A stretch of DNA of 64,000 nucleotides from Glacieibacterium sp965200405 (GCF_965200405.1 NZ_OZ241356.1:2046001-2110000); one strand, 5' to 3'. Counted from the stretch's first letter, positions 35,520-46,749 are shown. Notes: generated from the sequence alone by a model not told the origin. Made by a program: numbers and translations.

Positions 35520-36886
35520 GTTCGTTGGGAGTACCGCGTAAGCTGCTGGTCGTCGAAGACGACGAGGGGCTGCAGCGCCAGCTGCGCTGGTCGTACGAAG
35601 ATTATGACGTCGTCGTCGCCGGCGACCGTGCCGCGGCGCTGGAGGCAATGCGCGTCCATGCGCCCGCCGTCGTGACGCTCGACCTCGGCCTGCCGCCGGA
35701 TCCGGACGGCATCACCGAGGGCTTTGCGACGCTCGACGAGATCCTGCGCGCCGCGCCCGCCACCAAGGTCATCGTCGCGTCGGGGCATGGCGCCCGGGGC
35801 AGCGCCATCCGCGCCATCGCGGAGGGCGCCTTCGACTTTTATTCCAAGCCGATCGACATCGATGAGCTCGGCATGATCGTGCGCCGGGCTTATCACGTCC
35901 ACGACCTGGAGGCGGAGAACCGTCGCCTGGCGTCGGCAGTCGGCCCGCAGGACGTGCTGGGCGGCATCATCACCGGCGCACCGGAGATGCTCAAGGTCGC
36001 CCGGATGATCGAGCGGGTTGCCACCGCGCAGGTCTCGGTGATGCTGCTCGGCGCCAGCGGGACCGGCAAGGAACTGCTGGCTCGCGGCCTGCACAACGCC
36101 TCGCTCCGCAAGGGCAAGCCGTTCATCGCGATCAACTGCGCCGCCATCCCGGAGAACCTGCTCGAGTCCGAGCTGTTCGGGTATGAGAAGGGCGCGTTCA
36201 CCGGCGCGGCCAAGATGACCGAGGGCAAGATCGAGCTGGCCGAGGGCGGCACGCTGTTCCTCGACGAGGTTGGCGACATCCCGCTGCCGTTGCAGGTCAA
36301 GCTGCTACGCTTCCTGCAGGAGCGAGTCGTCGAGCGCATCGGCGGCCGCCGCCCGATCCCGGTCGACGTTCGCATCGTCTGTGCTACCCACCAGAACCTC
36401 GAGGAGATGATCACCACCGGTCGTTTCCGCGAGGACCTGTACTACCGGCTTGCCGAGATCGTCGTGCGCATCCCGTCACTGGCCGAGCGCGCCGGTGACG
36501 CGACCCTGCTGGCGCATCACTTCCTCGCCAAGTTCGGGCGCGATCACGGTCGCATCTTCAAGGGCTTTACCCCGGATGCGGTCGCCGCAATCACCGACTG
36601 GGCTTGGCCCGGCAACGTCCGCGAACTGGAGAACCGCCTGAAGCGCGCCGTCATCATGGCGGAAGGCACGCGCCTCGATGCCAACGACCTCGACCTCGGG
36701 GGCAAGGCGAACGGCGCGGCGGCGCTCAACCTCAAGGTGGCACGCGAGGCCGCCGACCGGCACGCGATCCGGCTGGCGATGGCGCGGACGGAAGGCAATA
36801 TCTCCAACACAGCCAAGCTGCTGGGGATCAGCCGCCCGACCCTGTACGACCTGCTTCGACAGTATAGCCTGGATGTTCCTGCCTGA
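35516..36886 (+). CDS. prsR: PEP-CTERM-box sigma-54 response regulator PrsR
   Basis: A 456-residue activator. The receiver domain has LLVVEDDEGLQRQLRW and phospho-acceptor Asp56 in TLDLGLPPDPDG. The AAA+ domain has Walker A GASGTGKELLARGL, the sigma-54 contact loop in YEKGAFTGAAKM, and Walker B GGTLFLDEVGDIPLP. A Fis-type helix-turn-helix ends the protein (ISNTAKLLGISRPTLYDLLR). GTG 35516 overlaps the prsK stop. In known systems PrsR drives PEP-CTERM protein genes. Two such genes are in this window and both have sigma-54-like promoters, which supports the same role here. Confidence 0.92.
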   Translation: MSSLGVPRKLLVVEDDEGLQRQLRWSYEDYDVVVAGDRAAALEAMRVHAPAVVTLDLGLPPDPDGITEGFATLDEILRAAPATKVIVASGHGARGSAIRAIAEGAFDFYSKPIDIDELGMIVRRAYHVHDLEAENRRLASAVGPQDVLGGIITGAPEMLKVARMIERVATAQVSVMLLGASGTGKELLARGLHNASLRKGKPFIAINCAAIPENLLESELFGYEKGAFTGAAKMTEGKIELAEGGTLFLDEVGDIPLPLQVKLLRFLQERVVERIGGRRPIPVDVRIVCATHQNLEEMITTGRFREDLYYRLAEIVVRIPSLAERAGDATLLAHHFLAKFGRDHGRIFKGFTPDAVAAITDWAWPGNVRELENRLKRAVIMAEGTRLDANDLDLGGKANGAAALNLKVAREAADRHAIRLAMARTEGNISNTAKLLGISRPTLYDLLRQYSLDVPA

Positions 36887-36940
36887 GGTCAGGGTAAGGT
36901 CTTGCTTTGAACGGCCCCTCCGCCTAGACCCGCCGCCGGT

Positions 36941-37017
<77 letters not shown>

Positions 37018-37029
37018 GGTCCCCTGCTT

Positions 37030-37055
37030 CCCCTCCTCGCTGATGCGGGGAGGGG
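37030..37055 (+). terminator. GC-rich hairpin after tRNA-Pro
   Basis: CCCCTCCTCGC (37030-37040) pairs with GCGGGGAGGGG (37045-37055) over 11 positions with one G-T wobble and a TGAT loop. It lies 12 bases after the tRNA and may end its transcript. Palindromes of this CCCCTCC/GGAGGGG type recur in the window (24696, 62322), so it may instead be a dispersed repeat. Confidence 0.5.
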
Positions 37056-37132
37056 GCACAGCAATCTTCCGCGATCGATCGGCCGGCAAAAGCTCTCCGG
37101 CTGGCCGTGGCGCACGGTCAGGTGGGAGCGAC

Positions 37133-38026
37133 ATGTCCCCAGCAATCACTTCGGTCGTCCTGCTCGCGGCGTTTCTGCACGCCAGCTGGAACGCCCTGCT
37201 GCGCGCCGGAACCGACCGCCTGTGGTCGATCACCGTCATGTGCATCGCAATCGCGGCGGTGTGCGCAGCGCTCGTACCCTTCGTGCCGATGCCGGCGCAG
37301 GCGAGCTGGGGCTATGCAGCGGCCTCTGCCCTGCTCCATGTCGGCTACAACCTGTTCCTCGTGCGCACCTACCGCAGCGGCGACCTGGGACAGACCTATC
37401 CGATCTCCCGTGGCTCCTCGCCGCTGCTGGTCTGCCTGGGTGCGGCGGTGTTCGCCGGCGAACTGCCCGACGCGCTCAGCCTGGTCGGCGTCGCGCTGGT
37501 GTCGGCCGGCATCATCTCGCTCGCCTTCCAGGGCCGCAATCGCGGCTTCGGTGGCCTGTGGTACGCGCTGGGTACCGGCTGCTTCATCGGCGCCTATAGT
37601 GTCGTCGACGGGATCGGCGTGCGCCTCTCGGGGACTCCAGCGGGCTACACGGTGTGGATGTGCCTGATGTGGGGCGTCATGGCGCCAGCGGCCTATGCCG
37701 CGTTGCGCGACTGGCGGACCTTGCGACGGGGGGCGCGGGAAACAACGTTAGCAGCGGCCGGCGGCATCGTCTCGCTGGTCGCCTATGGCATCATTATCTA
37801 CGCGATGTCGCTGGGGCCGATGGGCCCGGTCTCGGCGCTGCGGGAGACCAGCGTGGTCTTTGCGGCGCTGATCGGCCGACTGTTCCTCGACGAGCGCCTG
37901 ACGGTCTACCGGATCGGTGCCTGCATCGTCGTCGCCATCGGGGCAATCTGCATCGGGCATGGTAGCGGCGACAGGCACCCGGGCCCGCGCGCCGCCCGCG
38001 TCGATGCTTCGAGCCGGGCGGCGTAG
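37133..38026 (+). CDS. EamA/DMT-family transporter
   Basis: A 297-residue membrane protein with ten hydrophobic segments in two EamA repeats. It begins MSPAITSVVLLAAFLHASWN, followed by ALLRAGTDRLWSI. The first repeat has RSGDLGQTYPISRGSSPLLV, and the second ends at a membrane segment near residue 280. Members export amino acids or other metabolites, or import nucleotide sugars; this substrate is unknown. ATG 37133 has GGGAG seven bases upstream. The frame is open upstream through the tRNA, which cannot be coding here. Confidence 0.87.
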   Translation: MSPAITSVVLLAAFLHASWNALLRAGTDRLWSITVMCIAIAAVCAALVPFVPMPAQASWGYAAASALLHVGYNLFLVRTYRSGDLGQTYPISRGSSPLLVCLGAAVFAGELPDALSLVGVALVSAGIISLAFQGRNRGFGGLWYALGTGCFIGAYSVVDGIGVRLSGTPAGYTVWMCLMWGVMAPAAYAALRDWRTLRRGARETTLAAAGGIVSLVAYGIIIYAMSLGPMGPVSALRETSVVFAALIGRLFLDERLTVYRIGACIVVAIGAICIGHGSGDRHPGPRAARVDASSRAA

Positions 38027-38063
38027 GCGCTCGCCGCGATCGATCTCGGAACTGCCGGCAATA

Positions 38064-38101
38064 AAAAGGGGATGACGGCCAGCCTGCCGTCATCCCCTTT
38101 T
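38064..38101. terminator. Bidirectional Rho-independent terminator
   Basis: AAAAGGGGATGACGGC (38064-38079) and GCCGTCATCCCCTTTT (38086-38101) form a perfect 16-bp stem with a six-base loop. It separates the convergent EamA and PEPxxWA-CTERM genes, and its A- and T-runs suit termination from both sides. Confidence 0.93.
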
Positions 38102-38119
38102 GTCGGACGCGTTGTCGAG

Positions 38120-38992
38120 CTAGGCGAGCGCCTTTTTCCGCCGACGGGCGGCGACGCCGATCAGGCCGAAGCCGGTGATCATCTGGATCCAGGTCGCCGG
38201 CTCGGGTGTCGCGGAGTTGGCGTTGTCGATATAGGCCCTGGTGCTGCTGATAATCACGTCGCCATACAGCCGGTCGGTGCCGAGCAGGAAGTTGCTGAAG
38301 ATCAGGTGAAGCGCGTTGGTCGTGATCCCGGCATTTTTCGCATTGCTGCCGGGGAGAGGGACTTGCTCGTTAACCATGATATTAAGGCCCGAGATGGTGT
38401 TCAAGCCAAGCAGGGTGAGCAGATTGCTGTTTGCGGGTGCCGTGATGAATTCACTCGCACTCAGGTTGATCAAGTCGATACCAAGGACGGTCAGCTTCAG
38501 GCCGCTGATCTTTGACGTACCGGTGGCCGAAGCTGCGTCGACGCCCTCGACTTCGGAATGCGAGGTCAAAGTGGTCGCGGTCAGGCCGAGGCTCGAAGCT
38601 CGCGCCGCGGTGAGTGACAAGTTCAGGCCGTTGACCAGCGCATCGGCGTTACCTGTCGGCGTCAGCGGAAATACTGACTCGGCGCCGGTCGTTATCAGCC
38701 CGGTGCCGATCTTCAGTCCGGTCAACGTGCCAAGTGCCAAGGTCTGGTTGAGACTGGCTAGTGTACCCGCCGTATCATAACCTGTGCCGGCGATACCGTC
38801 GGTAGATGCGAGTGGACCGACCTGGGCCTTCAGGACCGACAGGACGGACAGGTTGACCTCTACGCCATAGGCGCCACTGCGAATAACTGTCGTTGCATTG
38901 GCCGATGATGCCAGGAGAGCGCATCCGGCGATGACGGAGATTGTGCCCAGTCGAAACAAGTCTTTGGTATTTCGTTTCGAAATCGTTACCAT
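38120..38992 (-). CDS. PEPxxWA-CTERM sorting-domain secreted protein
   Basis: A 290-residue exported protein. A signal peptide (about 1-33, GTISVIAGCALLASSANA) precedes a Thr/Leu/Gly/Asn-rich beta domain with the layout of choice-of-anchor proteins (VIRSGAYGVEVNLSVLSVLK, GITTNALHLIFSNFLLG). The C-terminus has the exosortase-type tail: PEPATWIQMITGFGLIG, a membrane segment, then RRRKK. It should be cleaved by an exosortase (not in the window) and released to or retained at the surface. ATG 38992 is five bases from GGAGG; ATG 38995 is too close. A sigma-54-like promoter lies 44 bases upstream. Confidence 0.9.
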   Translation of the reverse strand: MVTISKRNTKDLFRLGTISVIAGCALLASSANATTVIRSGAYGVEVNLSVLSVLKAQVGPLASTDGIAGTGYDTAGTLASLNQTLALGTLTGLKIGTGLITTGAESVFPLTPTGNADALVNGLNLSLTAARASSLGLTATTLTSHSEVEGVDAASATGTSKISGLKLTVLGIDLINLSASEFITAPANSNLLTLLGLNTISGLNIMVNEQVPLPGSNAKNAGITTNALHLIFSNFLLGTDRLYGDVIISSTRAYIDNANSATPEPATWIQMITGFGLIGVAARRRKKALA

Positions 38993-39035
38993 CATGCCCT
39001 CCAGCTCGGCAGACCCGACCCACCGGAAACTGTTG

Positions 39036-39051
39036 TGCACGAAGCATGCCA
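39036..39051 (-). promoter_or_regulatory. Sigma-54-like -24/-12 promoter
   Basis: Read on the minus strand this is TGGCATGCTTCGTGCA, against consensus TGGCACG-N4-TTGCW. It has GG and GC in the right places with the required 10-base spacing, and differs at the sixth base of the -24 box and the first base of the -12 box. It predicts a transcript beginning about 30 bases before the PEPxxWA-CTERM gene. PrsR is the likely activator. Confidence 0.6.
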
Positions 39052-39251
39052 GAACTGGATTCCCAGTCGGACACGATGGAACGCCTCCGTTGCAGGCTAT
39101 GACGATCACGAAAAGTGTAAAGTTCTCCGACTCTTGCCTGGTTTTATCGATTCCAGATGTTCAACCTAGTTTAAGCAATACTTACCATCGGCCACGCCGA
39201 ATTGCCCTGTCCTGATATAAGCGCCACTATGTTCGCCGACCTTGGAAAATT

Positions 39252-40304
39252 GTGGAGCAAGCCGTGATCAACGAGGTTCAGGTCTCCCGTGTCGACCTTG
39301 CCGATGCGCGGCTGGTCGAGCGTTCCGACGAGATCGCCGACGGCCAGGCGGCATTTTCGATCGAGCATTTTGCACTGACCTCGAACAACATCACCTACGC
39401 GGCGCACGGCGTGGACATGCGGTACTGGGACTTTTTTCCGGCCGCGGCAGGATGGGGCGTCGTGCCGGTCTGGGGCTTCGCACGGGTCATCGCGTCCAAG
39501 GTAGACGGACTGGCGGTAGGCGACCGCTTCTACGGCTATTGGCCGATGGCGAGCGGCGCGGTGCTGACCCCGGTCAAGGTTTCGGCACGCGGCTTCGTCG
39601 ACGGAGCGGCGCACCGCGCCGAGCTCGCCGCCGTCTATAACAGCTATGTCCGCGCCGACCCGGGCATGGGTGACGACGCGGCGTACGCGCTGTTCCGACC
39701 GCTCTACGTCACCTCGTTCCTGATCGATGCGATGCTGGCTGCGGGAGACGACCGGCTGTTGCTGTCGAGCGCCTCGTCCAAGACGGCGCTCGGATTGGCG
39801 CAGGCCGCACGCGCGAGGGGGGCGATGGTCATCGGGCTGACCTCGGCGCGCAACCGGGCGTTCACCGAGACCACCGGCAATTACGATCTGGTCGCCGCTT
39901 ATGACGAGATCGAGGTGCTGCCGCTCGGTCCGACGACGACCTATGTCGACTTTTCCGGCGACGGCGGGCTGCGGGCGGCGATCCATGCGCGCTTCGATGC
40001 GACGCTGGGCGCGAGTTGGGTGATCGGCGACACGCATTGGGACGTACCGGCAAAGACCGCTCGGCTGACCGGGCCGCGCCCGCAATTCTTCTTCGCCCCG
40101 ACGGTCGCGGCGGAGCGTATGGCAGAATGGGGCGCGGCGGGATTCGAGCAACGGCTGGCCGACAGCTGGACGGCGTTCGTCGCATCGACGGCGCCGTGGC
40201 TGCGCACCGTCGAAGGGCACGGCCCGGCCGCGGCGATGTCGGCCTATGCGCGGATGGTTGCGGGAGACATCGATCCGGCCGAAGGCATCGTGCTATCGAT
40301 CTGA
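39252..40304 (+). CDS. DUF2855 family protein
   Basis: A 350-residue protein of DUF2855, a family resembling medium-chain dehydrogenases in layout but uncharacterised. It has FALTSNNITYAAHGVDMRYW, VVPVWGFARVIASKVDGLAV, then GDRFYGYWPM in the GroES-like half. LLLSSASSKTALGLAQAARA, VIGLTSARNRAFTE and TTYVDFSGDGGLR lie in the Rossmann half. GTG 39252 is used; GTG 39264, with GGAG upstream, is an equal alternative. It heads a four-gene run with a desulfhydrase, a racemase and a transporter, suggesting an oxidoreductase step in the same catabolic route (inference). Confidence 0.85.
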   Translation: MEQAVINEVQVSRVDLADARLVERSDEIADGQAAFSIEHFALTSNNITYAAHGVDMRYWDFFPAAAGWGVVPVWGFARVIASKVDGLAVGDRFYGYWPMASGAVLTPVKVSARGFVDGAAHRAELAAVYNSYVRADPGMGDDAAYALFRPLYVTSFLIDAMLAAGDDRLLLSSASSKTALGLAQAARARGAMVIGLTSARNRAFTETTGNYDLVAAYDEIEVLPLGPTTTYVDFSGDGGLRAAIHARFDATLGASWVIGDTHWDVPAKTARLTGPRPQFFFAPTVAAERMAEWGAAGFEQRLADSWTAFVASTAPWLRTVEGHGPAAAMSAYARMVAGDIDPAEGIVLSI

Positions 40305-40313
40305 GGAGTCGTC

Positions 40314-41324
40314 ATGGATCTCGCCCGCTTTCCCCGCCGCCGCTACACCGCCGGCCCGACGCCGATCGAAGCGATGCTGCACCTGACCCGTCAGCTCGGC
40401 GGGGCCGAGCTCTGGGTCAAGCGCGATGACCTGCTCGGCCTGGCCGGGGGTGGCAACAAGACCCGCAAGCTCGAGTTCCTCGTCGCCGAGGCGCTGGCGC
40501 AGGGTGCCGACACGCTGATCACCGTCGGTGCGCCGCAGTCGAACCACTGCCGCCTGACGCTCGCCGCTGCGGTGCGCGAGGGGCTGCGCTGCCGATTGGT
40601 GATCGAGGAGCGGGTCGCCGGCAGCTATGCCGCGGACGCGCTCGGCAACAATCTGCTGTTCGACCTGATGGGCGTCGACAAGATCACCGTCGTCCCCGCC
40701 GGCACCGATCTTGCCGCGGCGATGCAGCTGGAGGCCGATGCGGTCCATGCCGACGGGCGCAAGGCGTACATCATCCCCGGTGGCGGCTCGACGCCGCTCG
40801 GTGCGCTCGGTTACGTCGCCTGCGCGCTGGAAGTGCTGGCGCAGAGTTTCGACCATGGTGTCGCCTTCGACCGTATCGTCGTCGCCAGCGGCAGCGCGGG
40901 AACGCACGCCGGGTTGCTGGTCGGGCTGACCTCGGCAAGCTGGGACGGCACGTTGACCGGTATTAACGTCCGGCGGCCGCAGGCCGAGCAGGAGGGCAAT
41001 GTCCACGCGCTGGCGGTGACGACGGCGAATTTGCTCGGTGTCCAGGCGCCGGCGCGAGCGGCGGTGACGGCGCTCGATCGCTGGGTCGGACCGGGCTATT
41101 CGCTGCCGACGCCGGAGATGGTGGCGGCGGTGCGCCTGTTCGCCAGCAGCGAGGGCGTGCTGCTCGACCCGGTGTACACCGGCAAGGCGGCGGCTGGGCT
41201 GGTCGACATGGTGCGCTCTGGAGAGATCGGTGCGGGCGAGCGGGTGCTGTTCGTCCATACGGGCGGGTCGCCGGTCCTGCAGGCCTATGCCGGCGTGCTG
41301 CTCGCCGCTCCGTCACAGGCATGA
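40314..41324 (+). CDS. D-cysteine desulfhydrase / ACC deaminase-family PLP enzyme
   Basis: A 336-residue fold-type II PLP enzyme. The PLP Lys is Lys49 in GLAGGGNKTRKLEFL, followed by TLITVGAPQSNHCRLTLAAA, YIIPGGGSTPLGALGYVACA and IVVASGSAGTHAGLL. This pattern fits D-cysteine desulfhydrase (D-cysteine to pyruvate, sulphide and ammonia) better than ACC deaminase, but the two are hard to separate by eye and other D-amino acids are possible. It starts nine bases after DUF2855 and its stop overlaps the racemase start. Confidence 0.87.
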   Translation: MDLARFPRRRYTAGPTPIEAMLHLTRQLGGAELWVKRDDLLGLAGGGNKTRKLEFLVAEALAQGADTLITVGAPQSNHCRLTLAAAVREGLRCRLVIEERVAGSYAADALGNNLLFDLMGVDKITVVPAGTDLAAAMQLEADAVHADGRKAYIIPGGGSTPLGALGYVACALEVLAQSFDHGVAFDRIVVASGSAGTHAGLLVGLTSASWDGTLTGINVRRPQAEQEGNVHALAVTTANLLGVQAPARAAVTALDRWVGPGYSLPTPEMVAAVRLFASSEGVLLDPVYTGKAAAGLVDMVRSGEIGAGERVLFVHTGGSPVLQAYAGVLLAAPSQA

Positions 41325-42001
41325 GCTACCGCACGCTCGGCGTGATCGGCGGCATGGGGCCGGCGGCGACGGTCGACTTTCTCGCGCGGCTGCTCGCGGC
41401 GACCCCCGCCAAGGGTGATGCCGACCATATGCGCGTACTGATGGACTGCAATCCCCAGGCCCCCGGGCGCAATGCGGCGCTGGCGGGGGAGGGGCCGTCG
41501 CCGGGTCCGACGCTGGCGGCGATGGCGCGCGGGCTGGAGGCGTCAGGGGCGGAGCTGCTGGCGATGCCGTGCAACGCCGCGCATTTCTGGGCCGACGAGA
41601 TCCGCGCCGCCGTGGCGATCCCGCTGGTCGGAATGATCGAGGTCGGCGTGGCGGCGGTACGGGTTTCCGGCGCGCGGCGTGTCGGACTGCTGGCGGCGGA
41701 CGCGGTGCTGCGCTCAGGCTTGTACTCCAAGGCGTTGGCGGCGGCTGGTATCGACACCGTCGAGATTGAGCCCGACGCGATCATGCCGCTGATACTGCGC
41801 ATCAAGGCAGGCGACACCGGACCCGGCATGCGCGCCGAGATGGCGGCACTGGCGGCGGGGCTGGTCGAGCGCGGCGCCGACACGATCCTCGCTGCCTGTA
41901 CGGAGGTGCCGCTGGTCCTCGACCAGTCGCAGGTTTCGGTGCCGCTGGTCGACGTTACCCAGGCGCTGGTCGAAGCGGTGCTTGAGAGGGCGCGCCGCTA
42001 G
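41321..42001 (+). CDS. Aspartate/glutamate racemase family protein
   Basis: A 226-residue cofactor-independent racemase-type protein. The two catalytic Cys are present: Cys84 in LLAMPCNAAHFW and Cys193 in ILAACTEVPLVL, with the N-terminal YRTLGVIGGMGPAATVDF. It should interconvert L and D forms of an acidic or related amino acid. The start overlaps the upstream gene by four bases (ATGA), so translation is coupled. With a D-amino-acid lyase beside it, conversion of the D/L pair before breakdown is plausible. Confidence 0.9.
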   Translation: MSYRTLGVIGGMGPAATVDFLARLLAATPAKGDADHMRVLMDCNPQAPGRNAALAGEGPSPGPTLAAMARGLEASGAELLAMPCNAAHFWADEIRAAVAIPLVGMIEVGVAAVRVSGARRVGLLAADAVLRSGLYSKALAAAGIDTVEIEPDAIMPLILRIKAGDTGPGMRAEMAALAAGLVERGADTILAACTEVPLVLDQSQVSVPLVDVTQALVEAVLERARR

Positions 42002-42077
42002 CCCGCTTGTTCCGTAACGGCGACGGTCATAAGACTGTCACCGGGACGCTGCGGGTGACGCGGTGAGGGGAATACGG

Positions 42078-43733
42078 ATGGCGACGGCTTCGGCTATGGC
42101 TCACGACGGCGGCGCATTGGTCCTCGACCCGAAGCGTGATCGGCTCGTCATCCTGGCGTCGTCGCTGGGTACCGTGTTCGAATGGTACGACTTCTTCGTC
42201 TACGGCACGCTCGCGGCGCTGCTCGGCAACATGTTCTTCCCGTCGGAGAATGCCGGCGCGGCGCTGCTCAAGAGCCTGGCGGCGTTCGGCGTTGGTTTCG
42301 GCGTGCGGCCGCTCGGAGCGATCGTCTTCGGCTATTTCGGCGATCTGGTCGGGCGCAAATACACGTTCCTGGCGACGATCACCTTGATGGGCATCGCCAC
42401 GGCACTGGTCGGGGCACTGCCGACCTATGCGACGGCGGGGATCTGGGCGCCGGTGCTGCTGCTCGGCCTGCGCGTCCTGCAGGGCCTGGCACTCGGCGGC
42501 GAGTACGGTGGCGCGGCGATCTATGTTGCCGAGCATGCCCCGCCGGGCAAACGCGGCTTCTATACCAGCTTCATCCAGGCCTCGGTGGTCGGCGGCTTCC
42601 TGCTGTCGATCGTCGTCGTGCTTGGGGTAACCGCGGCGATCGGCAAGGACGCCTTCAACGCCTGGGGCTGGCGCATCCCGTTCCTGTTCAGCCTGCTGCT
42701 GCTGGCGGTGTCGCTGTATATACGCCTCAAGCTCAAGGAGAGCCCGGTCTTCGCCGCGATGAAGTCGGCGGGCACGACATCGAAGAATCCGCTGCGCGAT
42801 GCGGTGCGACAGCCCGGCAACCTCCGCCCGGTCCTGGTCGCGCTGTTCGGCGTTGCGGCGGGGCTGACGGTGATCTGGTACACCGCGCAGTTCCAGACGC
42901 TGTTCTTCCTCCAGCAGGCGGCGCGCGTCGACCAGACCTCGGCGCAGGTATTGCTCGGCATCTCCGCCTGCGTCGCCGCGCCGATGTTCGTGGCTGCCGG
43001 CTGGCTGTCGGACAAGATCGGTCGCAAGCCCTTGATGCTGGCAGGGTACGGCGCGACGCTAATCTTCCTGTTCCCGCTCTTCCACATGATCGCCGACGCG
43101 GCCAACCCGGCCCTGGCGGCAGCGATGAAGGCTGCCCCGGTGCGGATCCAGGAGGCGTCCTGCGCCTATAACCCCTTCGCCCAGGGCAAGCAGGATAGCG
43201 AGTGCGCCCAGGTCCTCGACTATTTCGCCAAGAAGGGCATCGGCTACCACAAGGTGCCGGGAGCCACCGGCGCGGAGGGCGAGATCACCCTGACCACCAT
43301 CGGACCGGCGCGAATCAGCGGATTGCAGCCGGCCAAGTTCGAGGCGGCGTTGCAGGCAGCGGGCTATCCCGGCTCGGTCGATCCGGTCACCGGCAAATGG
43401 GACATGCGCGCCGATCCCGAGGCGCGCGACGATGGCCGCATCCTGTTCGCCTGCATCATGCTCGCCGTGCTCAGCGCGATGACCTATGGCCCGGTCGGCG
43501 CGATCCTCGTCGAGCTGTTCCCGGCGCGCATCCGCTACACGTCGCTGTCGGTCCCGTATCACCTCGGCACCGGCTATTTCGGTGGATTCCTGCCGTTCGT
43601 CGCACAGTATATCGTGGTCAAGAGCGGCAACGTCTTCGGTGGCCTGTGGTACACCTTCGGGGTGGTTGTAGTGGCGTTCCTGGTGACGCTGTTCTGGTTG
43701 CCGGAGACGCGTCACCGCGACATCACGCGCTAG
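42078..43733 (+). CDS. MHS-family MFS transporter with large loop insertion
   Basis: A 551-residue metabolite:H+ symporter. Family signs are SSLGTVFEWYDFFVYGTLAA, GFGVRPLGAIVFGYFGDLVG, then RKYTFLATITLMG and LGGEYGGAAIYVAEHAPPGK. About 12 helices are expected. Between helices 7-8 and the last set, residues about 343-450 form a soluble insertion with two Cys (EASCAYNPF, DSECAQVLDY) that shorter MHS members lack. ATG 42078 has GAGGGG eight bases upstream; GTG 42063 is less likely. It closes the racemase operon and may import the substrate of that pathway. Confidence 0.87.
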   Translation: MATASAMAHDGGALVLDPKRDRLVILASSLGTVFEWYDFFVYGTLAALLGNMFFPSENAGAALLKSLAAFGVGFGVRPLGAIVFGYFGDLVGRKYTFLATITLMGIATALVGALPTYATAGIWAPVLLLGLRVLQGLALGGEYGGAAIYVAEHAPPGKRGFYTSFIQASVVGGFLLSIVVVLGVTAAIGKDAFNAWGWRIPFLFSLLLLAVSLYIRLKLKESPVFAAMKSAGTTSKNPLRDAVRQPGNLRPVLVALFGVAAGLTVIWYTAQFQTLFFLQQAARVDQTSAQVLLGISACVAAPMFVAAGWLSDKIGRKPLMLAGYGATLIFLFPLFHMIADAANPALAAAMKAAPVRIQEASCAYNPFAQGKQDSECAQVLDYFAKKGIGYHKVPGATGAEGEITLTTIGPARISGLQPAKFEAALQAAGYPGSVDPVTGKWDMRADPEARDDGRILFACIMLAVLSAMTYGPVGAILVELFPARIRYTSLSVPYHLGTGYFGGFLPFVAQYIVVKSGNVFGGLWYTFGVVVVAFLVTLFWLPETRHRDITR

Positions 43734-43957
43734 TTTCCGGCGCTGCGGCGACCAGCCGGGCGGGTGCTTGTCGGCGGTGCGGCAGCGGTTCGCCGCGCAT
43801 TGTGAGAGCCCGGAACGCTTTGCGACTATCGCACTGCAGCAGGCGTGTTAGCATTCGTCACCAGCGGCCGTGACCAGCGGATTGATGCGGCGCGAAGAAT
43901 ACCCATATCCGCTTTCGAGATGCCCGAGCGTAAAGTCGGGCAGTGGAGTTCGAGAAG

Positions 43958-46351
<2,394 letters not shown>

Positions 46352-46377
46352 TCGTCGTCCGTACGGCACGGTACGAA

Positions 46378-46410
46378 GGGAAACCGCTCCATCCGGGGCG
46401 GTTTCCTTTT
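46378..46410 (+). terminator. Rho-independent terminator after lon
   Basis: GGAAACCGCTCC (46379-46390) pairs with GGGGCGGTTTCC (46395-46406) with one mismatch and an ATCC loop, followed by TTTT. It ends lon and separates it from hupB. Confidence 0.9.
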
Positions 46411-46467
46411 GACTCCGCCCCCCCGGGTTGCGCTAATTAAGTTCGTTACGCGGGAGTATAGGGCGGC

Positions 46468-46749
46468 ATGAACAAGCAGGAACTGATCGGCGCGGTCACG
46501 GATAGCTCCGGTCTGGCGCGGGCCGACGCGACGCGCGCGGTCGAGGCGGTCTTCGATGCGATCACCACCAGCCTGGCACGCGGCGAGGAAGTCCGGCTGG
46601 TCGGCTTCGGCAGCTTCGTCGTGGCGCAGCGCAAGGCCTCGGCGGGCCGCAATCCCCGCACCGGCGAGCCGATGGACATCAAGGCCAGTGCAGTGCCCAA
46701 GTTCCGCGTCGGCAAGGCGCTCAAGGACGCCTGCAACGTCACTGGCTGA
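46468..46749 (+). CDS. HU family nucleoid protein
   Basis: A 93-residue DNA-binding protein that bends and compacts DNA as a dimer. The HU signature is clear: MNKQELIGAVTDSSGLARAD, VRLVGFGSFVVAQRKASAGR, then NPRTGEPMDIKASAVPKFRV, whose Pro-containing beta arm inserts into the minor groove. The place right after lon matches hupB in relatives. A tRNA-Val follows 56 bases downstream. Confidence 0.95.
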   Translation: MNKQELIGAVTDSSGLARADATRAVEAVFDAITTSLARGEEVRLVGFGSFVVAQRKASAGRNPRTGEPMDIKASAVPKFRVGKALKDACNVTG

